Source of the DNA: Geobacter sp.
Lineage (GTDB): Bacteria > Desulfobacterota > Desulfuromonadia > Geobacterales > Pseudopelobacteraceae
Direction: 5' to 3'
Assembly: GCA_025360785.1 (NCBI GenBank)
Contig: JANYBN010000144.1
Coordinates: 1 to 33,506 of the forward strand
Length of the DNA stretch: 33,506 bases
The notes below the pieces were generated by a model. The model was not told the origin of the DNA. It did not search any database and worked only from the letters and a program-made list of their open reading frames with translations. Numbering within the stretch: the stretch's first letter is position 1; every line of letters begins with the position of its first letter. Positions 27,300 through 33,506 of this stretch are shown here, one piece after another. The translations under genes were made by a program, and so were the position numbers.

Positions 27300-28898
27300 C
27301 TAATCTTTTACCAGCTTGTTTATGTACATCTGCTGGCCGATAGTTAAAACGTTGTTAACTAACCAATACAGGACAAGCCCGGAAGGAAAACTGAGGAACA
27401 TGAACGTGAAGACAACCGGCAGAGCCAGCATCATCTTCTGCTGCATTGGATCCATATTTGATGGGGTCATTTTCTGCTGAATGAACATTGTGATACCCAT
27501 AATGACCGGTGTGACATAATAGGGATCTTTATCTGCAAGATCGGTTACCCAAAAGAAGAATGGTGCATGTCGGAGCTCTATGGAAAACATCAGGGATTTG
27601 TAGAGGGCAAAGAATACCGGAATCTGGACGACCATGGGAAGGCAGCCGCCCATCGGGTTAACCTTGTGCTCGCGATACAGCTCCATGACAGCCTTGTTCA
27701 TGCTGTCTTTGTCATCTTTAAATTTTTCACGAAGTTTAGTCATTTCGGGCTGTATTTTCTGCATACCCTTCATTGACTTGTAACTTTTGTGCGTCAGCGG
27801 AAAAAACAATGCCTTAAGAATAACCGTAATAATTATGATGGCGATACCATAGTTGCCTACATAACGGTAAAAGAATTTCAGAGTATACATTAATGGCTTG
27901 GCAATAACTGTAAACCAGCCAAGGTCTAAAGACTGCTCCAATAGATTACCCTGCGCCTTAAGAATATCAATATCCTTAGGGCCGACGAAAAGGCGGTTTA
28001 CTATGGAAGTGGACTGACCCGGATTGACCGTAAACTGAGGTGAAGAGACGATCGATTCAAAAAAACCGGCACTGTTTTTTTTCAGTTCTACAGATGCAAT
28101 GCTGTTTTTATCGCTTAAAATTGCGCTCATAAAATACTTGTCTGCAAAACCGGACCACTGAATGGTCTTGTCGTAGCGCTTTGATGCAGTGGCAACATCT
28201 TTAATTTTATTGGATTGGAGACTGTTGTCGGAAAATAGGTACGACCCGGCCGTATCAAAGCGATTGCTTTTCACTTTATGTTCTGCAGGGTAAGTCATTA
28301 CCTGTTGAATTATCCCGACTAAAGGAGCGGCGGAGTTGTTAAAAACCTGAGTTTCCAGCTTGATGCCGTACATGCCCGAAGAGAAGGTATATACTTTACG
28401 AACAGTATACCCCTGCCCTGAAACATAATTGAATGTAAGCTGCCTGGATCCATTTTTCTCAATCTTGATTCCGTCAGCATCTGGTGTAAATACCGTGCTA
28501 TCGGGAAGATTGAGGCCTGTAGCCCTCGTTGAAAAAGAATAGAGATTCGGATCAGAATCGCTACACAAGGTAACTTTTTTTGATTCAGGCAAGTTTTCTT
28601 CACGGTAGTTTTTAAGCGTCAGACTCTTTAGGCTCGCTCCACGAGAAGAAAAAACCGCTGAATAGAGATCTGTTTCAACACTGACATCTTTTTGAGGGGC
28701 ATTAATTGGGAGCGATTGCCCTGTGACAGTCGCAGCGTTTTGGAGAACTGAGGGTTGTTGAACAGGATTACTCATCACCGAAGAGCTGGTCTGAGGAGAT
28801 GAGTGTTCGACCTTCTGTTTATCTGGACCAAACAACATTGAGAACAGATAAAAAACTGCAATTGAAAGGCCTACAGCTATAAAAGCGCGCTTTTCCAT
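27300..28898 (-). CDS. yidC: Membrane protein insertase YidC
   Basis: A 532-residue inner-membrane insertase of the Gram-negative type: an N-terminal signal-anchor ([20 protein letters not shown]), a long periplasmic beta-domain, then the conserved five-helix core ending in [14 protein letters not shown]. It inserts and folds membrane proteins with or without the Sec translocon. ATG 28898 is chosen over the longer frame because AGGAG is five bases upstream and the anchor then starts normally. It follows yidD by 14 bases. Confidence 0.97.
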   Translation of the reverse strand: MEKRAFIAVGLSIAVFYLFSMLFGPDKQKVEHSSPQTSSSVMSNPVQQPSVLQNAATVTGQSLPINAPQKDVSVETDLYSAVFSSRGASLKSLTLKNYREENLPESKKVTLCSDSDPNLYSFSTRATGLNLPDSTVFTPDADGIKIEKNGSRQLTFNYVSGQGYTVRKVYTFSSGMYGIKLETQVFNNSAAPLVGIIQQVMTYPAEHKVKSNRFDTAGSYLFSDNSLQSNKIKDVATASKRYDKTIQWSGFADKYFMSAILSDKNSIASVELKKNSAGFFESIVSSPQFTVNPGQSTSIVNRLFVGPKDIDILKAQGNLLEQSLDLGWFTVIAKPLMYTLKFFYRYVGNYGIAIIIITVILKALFFPLTHKSYKSMKGMQKIQPEMTKLREKFKDDKDSMNKAVMELYREHKVNPMGGCLPMVVQIPVFFALYKSLMFSIELRHAPFFFWVTDLADKDPYYVTPVIMGITMFIQQKMTPSNMDPMQQKMMLALPVVFTFMFLSFPSGLVLYWLVNNVLTIGQQMYINKLVKD

Positions 28899-28912
28899 CA
28901 AGGCTCCTGATA

Positions 28913-29137
28913 CTATACTTCGTTTTGGGGTACCGGATCGTGGCCGCCCGGATGAAACGGATGACACTTACAAATTCTGAAAAAGGTAAGCAATATACCC
29001 CTGGCAACACCATGCCGAATTAAGGACTCTCGGGAATACTCGGAACAGGAGGGATAAAAGCGACAGGTCTGCGGAAGAAGCGGCGAAATCATCTTCTGAT
29101 ATAACCTGATTACAAGGAGCAAAGAGCTCTTGAACAT
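28913..29137 (-). CDS. yidD: Membrane protein insertion efficiency factor YidD
   Basis: A 74-residue amphipathic membrane-associated protein with the family core [20 protein letters not shown], including the paired cysteines, and [12 protein letters not shown]. It assists YidC-dependent insertion. Its ATG lies inside the end of rnpA (28-base overlap), the usual arrangement in rpmH-rnpA-yidD-yidC operons. Confidence 0.95.
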   Translation of the reverse strand: MFKSSLLLVIRLYQKMISPLLPQTCRFYPSCSEYSRESLIRHGVARGILLTFFRICKCHPFHPGGHDPVPQNEV

Positions 29138-29490
29138 GGGGACATGCCTATAATCCGGAAAGCTTTATTCAGTTCGCGCACAATATCGGGATACATCATT
29201 TGTGCCGATTCTCGTCTTGGGATGACATTAATATCAACGGCAGCCATTCCTAAACGGTTATGCCTGAAGAACTCACGCAGATAACGTTTAACCCGATTAC
29301 GAACAACTGCACATCCGATTTTCTTACTGGCTGTAATACCCAGTCGAGCCGTTTGGAGGTCATTTTCTCCCCATACAACCAAAAAACCGCGTACGGTTGT
29401 TTTTTGTTTTGCGGAAGCGAGGTGAAGAAATTCAGCTCGCTTCCGCAAACGTGCTGTTTTTGGAAATGTGGCCGTACTGTCAACAATCAC
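29110..29490 (-). CDS. rnpA: Ribonuclease P protein component
   Basis: A 126-residue basic protein, the protein subunit of the RNase P ribozyme that matures tRNA 5' ends. The RNR signature is [13 protein letters not shown], preceded by [10 protein letters not shown]. The start is GTG 29490, 13 bases after the rpmH stop, with no strong ribosome site; no ATG or GTG lies in frame between it and rpmH. Translation probably depends on coupling to rpmH. Confidence 0.94.
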   Translation of the reverse strand: MIVDSTATFPKTARLRKRAEFLHLASAKQKTTVRGFLVVWGENDLQTARLGITASKKIGCAVVRNRVKRYLREFFRHNRLGMAAVDINVIPRRESAQMMYPDIVRELNKAFRIIGMSPCSRALCSL

Positions 29491-29503
29491 GCAAGAATGT
29501 GCT

Positions 29504-29653
29504 TTATTTTACTGCAATTTTTACGGACAGGTTTTTACGCCCTTTTGCTCTTCTGCGTTTAATAACCAAACGACCATTCTTTGTCGCCATTCTTACCAGA
29601 AAACCATGGGTACGCTTGCGTGAAGTATTACTTGGCTGATACGTTCTTTTCAT
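29504..29653 (-). CDS. rpmH: 50S ribosomal protein bL34
   Basis: A 49-residue basic ribosomal protein, reading [18 protein letters not shown] and then [20 protein letters not shown] on to a Lys C-terminus. It is slightly longer than the usual 44-46 residues, ending in NLSVKIAVK rather than the common RLTV. GAGG lies about nine bases before the ATG. It heads the ribosome, RNase P and membrane insertase operon that diverges from dnaA. Confidence 0.97.
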   Translation of the reverse strand: MKRTYQPSNTSRKRTHGFLVRMATKNGRLVIKRRRAKGRKNLSVKIAVK

Positions 29654-29692
29654 GTTGATTTACCTCTGCAAAATTATTTTTCAGGAAATGAG

Positions 29693-29722
29693 TTATTAAA
29701 CACAACTCCCCCCGAGTGTCAA
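29693..29722 (-). promoter_or_regulatory. Candidate rpmH promoter
   Basis: On the - strand a perfect -35 hexamer TTGACA (29722-29717) is followed, after 18 bases, by TAATAA (29698-29693), a weak -10. The rpmH ATG is 40 bases further on. The -35 match is strong; the -10 match is only partial. Confidence 0.5.
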
Positions 29723-29865
29723 GTTTTATATTATAGATGATCATAGCACCATTTCATTGATTTGCCTTGAAAAAGAGGGTTGCCTCTGTTATTCTCCAAC
29801 ACTTTCAATAAGTCAAAATCTATCTGAAATACACTTTAACATACTGATTTGGTTTATTTAAATAG

Positions 29866-29874
29866 TTATCCACA
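29866..29874 (+). promoter_or_regulatory. DnaA box (perfect match)
   Basis: TTATCCACA is the high-affinity DnaA-binding consensus. It lies five bases upstream of the candidate dnaA -35 hexamer, where bound DnaA could repress its own gene as well as act in initiation. It is the only perfect copy I found in the window. Confidence 0.8.
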
Positions 29875-29878
29875 GCTG

Positions 29879-29907
29879 TTGACAAGATTGTTGAAAACTA
29901 TTTTAGT
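29879..29907 (+). promoter_or_regulatory. Candidate dnaA promoter
   Basis: A perfect -35 TTGACA at 29879-29884 is followed after 17 bases by TTTAGT (29902-29907), matching four of six -10 positions. Transcription would begin near 29914, giving a leader of about 95 bases that includes the hairpin at 29942-29961. Confidence 0.5.
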
Positions 29908-29941
29908 ATCAGTATCAAGTACAATAAATTAGTCTTTCACT

Positions 29942-29961
29942 TGCCGCATTTACATGCGGCA
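29942..29961. repeat. Perfect hairpin in the dnaA leader
   Basis: TGCCGCAT (29942-29949) and ATGCGGCA (29954-29961) form an eight-pair perfect stem with a TTAC loop. It lies between the candidate dnaA promoter and the dnaA start. No T-run follows, so it is not a simple terminator; it could be a protein-binding palindrome or an RNA element affecting dnaA expression. Confidence 0.55.
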
Positions 29962-30009
29962 TCAGATGTTGATAACCAAATACCTTTATCACGATTGAGA
30001 TTATTATTG

Positions 30010-31359
30010 ATGTTAGATGCATGGCAACAAGCAGCTGAAAATATAGAAAAGGTTATGTCTGAAGCGGATTTCGATGCCTGGATAAAACCTGTCATTTATA
30101 GCCACCATACTGGTTTTGACGTTTTTTTATCTGTTCCTAACTCCTTCATAAAAGAGTGGCTTGAAGACCATTATTTGAATGTTTTGACAGGAGCTTTATC
30201 TGCAACATCCGGACATTCGGTTATTCTAAACTTTGTAATCAGAGCTGATGAAGAACATCAACCATACATATCAGAAGATTTTATTGTAAAAACCGAATCT
30301 GAACCGGTCGCGGGCAAAAATACTCCTTTTGAACAGGTTTTTACTCCACTTAACCAGAAATATACATTTGATTTGTTTGTGAGCGGCACAGGTAATCAAT
30401 TTGCTCATGCCGCTGCAATGGCCGTTGCAAATAATCCTGCAGATACATATAATCCTCTATTTATCTATGGTGGTGTGGGCCTTGGTAAAAGCCACCTGTT
30501 AAACTCGATTGGTCACACTATCCGTAAAAACTCACCAGAATTGAATGTATGCTACTGCTCCGCTGAAAAATTTATGTATGAAATGGTTAACCATCTACGT
30601 TTAAAAAAAATGGATGTTTTTAGAAATCGTTTTAGAAATGTAGATGTACTGTTAATTGACGACATCCAGTTTATTTCCGGCAAAACCGGAACTCAGGAAG
30701 AGTTTTTTCACACATTTAACGCTCTGCATGATGCTCATAAACAAATTGTAATTACATCCGATAAGTTTCCCAGGGAAATTTCCGACCTTGAGGAACGTCT
30801 GCGATCCCGCTTTGAATGGGGTCTGATAGCAGATATCCAACCTCCAGATGTTGAAACTAAAATAGCTATTTTGAAAAAAAAATCAGAAGTTACACGGGTG
30901 TTTTTTCCTGAGGACGTTTATTATTTTATTGCCTCTAGTGATACCAGAAACATCCGTGAACTTGAAGGAATGCTCATACGACTAGGCGCATTCAGTAGTC
31001 TTCAGAATGTTCCTGTTACACTAGAGATGGCTAAAGAAAATCTTAAAGATATTCTTGGAGACAGGCACAAAGAAATTACAGTTGAATCAATCCAAAAAAC
31101 AGTTGCAGAGTATTTCGATTTGAAGTTAATTGACCTTAAGTCTGAAAAACGGTTAAAAAATATCGTTAATGCACGGCAGATAGCAATCTGGTTCTGCAGA
31201 GATATGACTAAATCATCTTATCCTGACATAGGATTAAAGTTTGGTGGCAAAGATCATTCAACTGTCATACACTCTTACAAAAAAATTGATAAAGCTATAA
31301 CTACTGAACCTAAACTATCTAGAATTATTGATGAAATAAGAAGAATTCTACTCAAATAA
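30010..31359 (+). CDS. dnaA: Chromosomal replication initiator DnaA
   Basis: A 449-residue AAA+ initiator that binds DnaA boxes and melts the origin. Domain I begins MLDAWQQAAENIEKVMSEAD. The Walker A loop GGVGLGKS is at 154-161 with Ser in place of the more common Thr, and Walker B is VLLIDDIQF. The C-terminal DNA-binding domain carries GGKDHSTVIHSYKKI, the family signature. ATG 30010 is chosen over the TTG at 29941 because it gives the standard domain I start and excludes the hairpin from coding; its ribosome site is weak. dnaN follows after 218 bases. Confidence 0.97.
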   Translation: MLDAWQQAAENIEKVMSEADFDAWIKPVIYSHHTGFDVFLSVPNSFIKEWLEDHYLNVLTGALSATSGHSVILNFVIRADEEHQPYISEDFIVKTESEPVAGKNTPFEQVFTPLNQKYTFDLFVSGTGNQFAHAAAMAVANNPADTYNPLFIYGGVGLGKSHLLNSIGHTIRKNSPELNVCYCSAEKFMYEMVNHLRLKKMDVFRNRFRNVDVLLIDDIQFISGKTGTQEEFFHTFNALHDAHKQIVITSDKFPREISDLEERLRSRFEWGLIADIQPPDVETKIAILKKKSEVTRVFFPEDVYYFIASSDTRNIRELEGMLIRLGAFSSLQNVPVTLEMAKENLKDILGDRHKEITVESIQKTVAEYFDLKLIDLKSEKRLKNIVNARQIAIWFCRDMTKSSYPDIGLKFGGKDHSTVIHSYKKIDKAITTEPKLSRIIDEIRRILLK

Positions 31360-31577
31360 GGAAAACCTGTTGATTCAGTGTTAACAACTGTTGGTAAATT
31401 TAGCGGGTGTTTAAAAACACGATAACTAACACTCAATATACACAGCCAATAACTAACATATAGTAACCGCATTTAAACCATTTACAAGATTATCCCCTGT
31501 TTCCACAGGACCAACAATATACTACAAAGGTTTTAAATATATTATAAACATACTACTAGTAATAAAGGGAGGTATGC
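31360..31577. other. AT-rich dnaA-dnaN spacer with small repeats
   Basis: No gene is seen. Direct repeats ATAACTAACA occur at 31422-31431 and 31449-31458. GTGTTTAAAAACAC is a small palindrome just before them. CCTGT-TTCC-ACAGG (31496-31509) forms a five-pair hairpin. The last 60 bases before dnaN are very AT-rich. No perfect DnaA box or clear promoter was found. It may hold the dnaN promoter or an unwinding element. Confidence 0.4.
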
Positions 31578-32699
31578 ATGGAATTCAAAATTGAAAAAGA
31601 GCAATTCCTGAAGTCACTACAAAAAATACAGGGTATTGTTGAAAAAAGAACTTCAATGCCTATTTTATCTAATGTTCTTCTTGAAGCTACTGAAAAATCA
31701 CTTATTGTCACTGCAACTGACCTGGAAGTCGGCATGAAAAGCAGCTATTTAGCCGAGGTTGTCACTCCAGGTAAAATTACTGTTTCTGCTAAAAAACTTT
31801 ACGAAATTGTAAAAGAACTTCCCAATCAACCAATTTCATTTTTGACTAAAGACAATGACTGGGTCGAAATAAAGTGTGGTAAAGTTCAATTTAATATTGT
31901 AGGGCTCTCACCTGATGAATTCCCTTATTTTCCTGATGTAAAAGAAGAAAGCCTGTTTGAAATCGAAACATCCCTGCTGCGTGGAATGATTGAAAGAACC
32001 TCATATGCAATCTGCACAGATGAAACAAAATATAATCTCAACGGCATTTTTATCAAAGTTGAAGTACGTTCAGACGGAAGTAACGGTCTTAAAATGGTTT
32101 CTACGGATGGTCACCGTTTGTCTATAGCTTCTGGTAACCTCAAAGGAACCGCTGGTCCGGAACTTTTGAAAGGTGTCATTTTGCCTAAAAAAGGTGTCTA
32201 TGAGATGAAAAAAATTACTGATGAAGAGGGAGGAACTCTGTTGTTCGGTTTTATGGACAATAGTGCGGTAATTAAACGTGGCGATTCATATATGGTCATG
32301 CGCCTTGTTGATGGAGAGTTTCCAGATTACAACAGAGTTATTCCGACCGCCAACACACAGGTTGTAACTGTAAATAAAGAAGATTTCAGTCATTCCGTAC
32401 GACGTATGGCGATACTTTCCAGTGAAAAATTCAAGGGCATCATGCTCGAAATTACTTCTGGTGGAATCAAGATTTCTTCCAGCAATCCTGAGCTTGGCGA
32501 TGCAATGGAAGAACTGGACGTGGAATATACCGGAGAACCTATTTCGGTCAGATTTAATGCCAGATACCTGCTGGATGTTCTTTCTGTGGCCGAAACCGAA
32601 CGAGTAGAAATGAAATTCAAGGATGAGCTTTCACCATCGATTATTGTTCCGGAAAATTCTGACTCTTTCTTAGCTGTAATTATGCCTATGAGGCTCTAA
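31578..32699 (+). CDS. dnaN: DNA polymerase III sliding clamp (beta subunit)
   Basis: A 373-residue sliding clamp of three homologous domains that encircles DNA and tethers polymerase III and other partners. Characteristic stretches include MPILSNVLLEA, NLNGIFIK, STDGHRLSIA and the C-terminal AVIMPMRL that lines the peptide-binding groove. A strong GGGAGG site lies six bases before the ATG. It stands between dnaA and recF in the classical order. Confidence 0.98.
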   Translation: MEFKIEKEQFLKSLQKIQGIVEKRTSMPILSNVLLEATEKSLIVTATDLEVGMKSSYLAEVVTPGKITVSAKKLYEIVKELPNQPISFLTKDNDWVEIKCGKVQFNIVGLSPDEFPYFPDVKEESLFEIETSLLRGMIERTSYAICTDETKYNLNGIFIKVEVRSDGSNGLKMVSTDGHRLSIASGNLKGTAGPELLKGVILPKKGVYEMKKITDEEGGTLLFGFMDNSAVIKRGDSYMVMRLVDGEFPDYNRVIPTANTQVVTVNKEDFSHSVRRMAILSSEKFKGIMLEITSGGIKISSSNPELGDAMEELDVEYTGEPISVRFNARYLLDVLSVAETERVEMKFKDELSPSIIVPENSDSFLAVIMPMRL

Positions 32700-32708
32700 A
32701 AGCGGCTG

Positions 32709-33506
32709 ATGCGTCTCTGCTCTATAGCTGTTGTGGATTTCAGAAACATACGTTCCGTTCATATAGAACCGGGTGAACGCTTCAATTTGCTGTATGGATT
32801 TAATGGCCATGGCAAGACGAATCTGCTTGAAGCAATATATCTTCTCGGAAGCCCCCGATCATTTAGAACATCACGATTATCCGAGCTTGTCAGGCATGGT
32901 GAACATCGGGCTCTGATTCAGGGTACGGTAGAATCAGAAAAAATTGAGAATAAGCTGCGACTGGTCATTGAAGCGGCCGGACGTAAAGTTGAAATAGACG
33001 GTAAAGCTGTTTATAAAGCCTCTGAACTTCATGGGAAGCTGAATGCAGTGGTATTTTCACCAGACGACACCGGAATGGTCAGAATGGGGCCTGAATCAAG
33101 GCGTCGCTTCCTTGATAGAGCAGTTTATATGGGGGATATCCGGTATCTGCACTGTTGGCACTCCTATCAGCGGATTCTAAAACAGCGGAATCACTTGCTG
33201 AAAAGCTCTGAAAGAATCGGTCTGGATATTTGGACAGAAAAACTGGCTGAAACCGGTGCAGAGGTTATCGAGTGCCGGCAGAGATTTATAGCCATACTGG
33301 ATGGCAAGCTTCAAAAATATTATGCCACCATAGCTGGTGATAGTGAAACATCCAGACTCGTCTATCAACCTGAAGGGATACGGTCAACAGTTCGCGAGGC
33401 TATACGGGAAGAACTTCTTGAGTTGTTTAAGAGGCATGAACGTTCGGATGAGCGTTATGGAACTACGACATCCGGCCCGCATCGGGATGATCTGGCTTTT
33501 CTACTT
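32709..33506 (+). CDS. recF: DNA replication and repair protein RecF (3' partial)
   Basis: The first 266 codons of RecF, cut by the window end. RecF is an SMC-like ATPase that helps load RecA at gaps in DNA. The P-loop is LYGFNGHGKTNLLEAIYLLG, followed by RSFRT, a VVFSPDD motif, and RRRFLDRAV. The last residues seen, TTTSGPHRDDLAF, are the conserved stretch before the signature motif. The ATG is nine bases after the dnaN stop, so it is probably cotranscribed. Confidence 0.96.
   Translation, partial: MRLCSIAVVDFRNIRSVHIEPGERFNLLYGFNGHGKTNLLEAIYLLGSPRSFRTSRLSELVRHGEHRALIQGTVESEKIENKLRLVIEAAGRKVEIDGKAVYKASELHGKLNAVVFSPDDTGMVRMGPESRRRFLDRAVYMGDIRYLHCWHSYQRILKQRNHLLKSSERIGLDIWTEKLAETGAEVIECRQRFIAILDGKLQKYYATIAGDSETSRLVYQPEGIRSTVREAIREELLELFKRHERSDERYGTTTSGPHRDDLAFLL

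Larger units (their letters stand above)
29654..30009. other. Probable replication-origin spacer between rpmH and dnaA
   Basis: This 356-base AT-rich gap holds no protein gene. It contains the outward rpmH promoter, a perfect DnaA box at 29866-29874, a dnaA promoter candidate, a TTATCAACA near-box at 29967-29975 (- strand) and a hairpin at 29942-29961. The divergent rpmH/dnaA arrangement is a classical oriC location. With only one perfect box the unwinding site could also be in the dnaA-dnaN gap. Confidence 0.6.

Noticed and set aside
29941-30009. A 23-residue N-terminal extension of DnaA from TTG 29941
   Set aside because: Normal DnaA domain I begins at ATG 30010; the extension would encode the hairpin at 29942-29961 and has no ribosome site.

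Overview
The window looks like the replication-origin neighbourhood of a Gram-negative bacterium of the Desulfuromonadales/Geobacterales type (Geobacter, Trichlorobacter, Pelobacter propionicus relatives). This is inferred from gene content: a CxxCH cytochrome lipoprotein, a type II secretion (T2SS) block ending in GspN, futalosine-pathway menaquinone synthesis (mqnC), and several two-component systems including an NtrC-type sigma-54 activator. The species cannot be fixed from the sequence alone. No tRNA, rRNA, insertion sequence, prophage or CRISPR array was seen.

Left third (1-8836, mostly + strand). The window opens inside a DinG/XPD-family helicase that carries a RadC/JAMM-like domain at its N-terminus. 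Next comes a probable sigma-54-controlled unit: a -24/-12 promoter preceded by TTGC/GCAA inverted repeats, a small lipoprotein, a REC-PAS-histidine kinase, and an NtrC-type activator that overlaps the kinase by 4 bases. A convergent four-helix membrane protein and an OmpR-type kinase/regulator pair follow.

Middle (8905-13772, - strand). A dihaem-type cytochrome c lipoprotein, tatD, a cardiolipin-synthase-like phospholipase D protein and a fumarylacetoacetate-hydrolase-family enzyme lie downstream of a good sigma-70 promoter. A terminator separates them from gpmI. A large imperfect inverted repeat lies between gpmI and rlmH.

Long coupled run (13793-23068, - strand). In transcription order: ybgC, mqnC, rnd, gspH-I-J-K-L-M-N, nadD, rsfS, rlmH. 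Nearly every junction overlaps or abuts, so this is probably one operon mixing menaquinone synthesis, RNA processing, the T2SS pseudopilus tip and inner-membrane platform, NAD synthesis and ribosome maturation. The core T2SS genes (gspC, D, E, F, G) are not here.

Origin region (23316-33506). On the - strand: rpmH-rnpA-yidD-yidC-mnmE-mnmG-rsmG. On the + strand: dnaA-dnaN-recF (recF cut by the window end). Between rpmH and dnaA lies a 356-base AT-rich spacer with a perfect DnaA box, a likely dnaA promoter and an 8-bp-stem hairpin. Two parS-like palindromes lie in and beside mnmG, although parA and parB are not at their usual place after rsmG. Base composition drifts from clearly GC-rich at the left to clearly AT-rich around dnaA-dnaN.

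The most interesting candidates are the self-contained sigma-54 lipoprotein/kinase/activator module, the parS sites without adjacent parAB, and the JAMM-helicase fusion.
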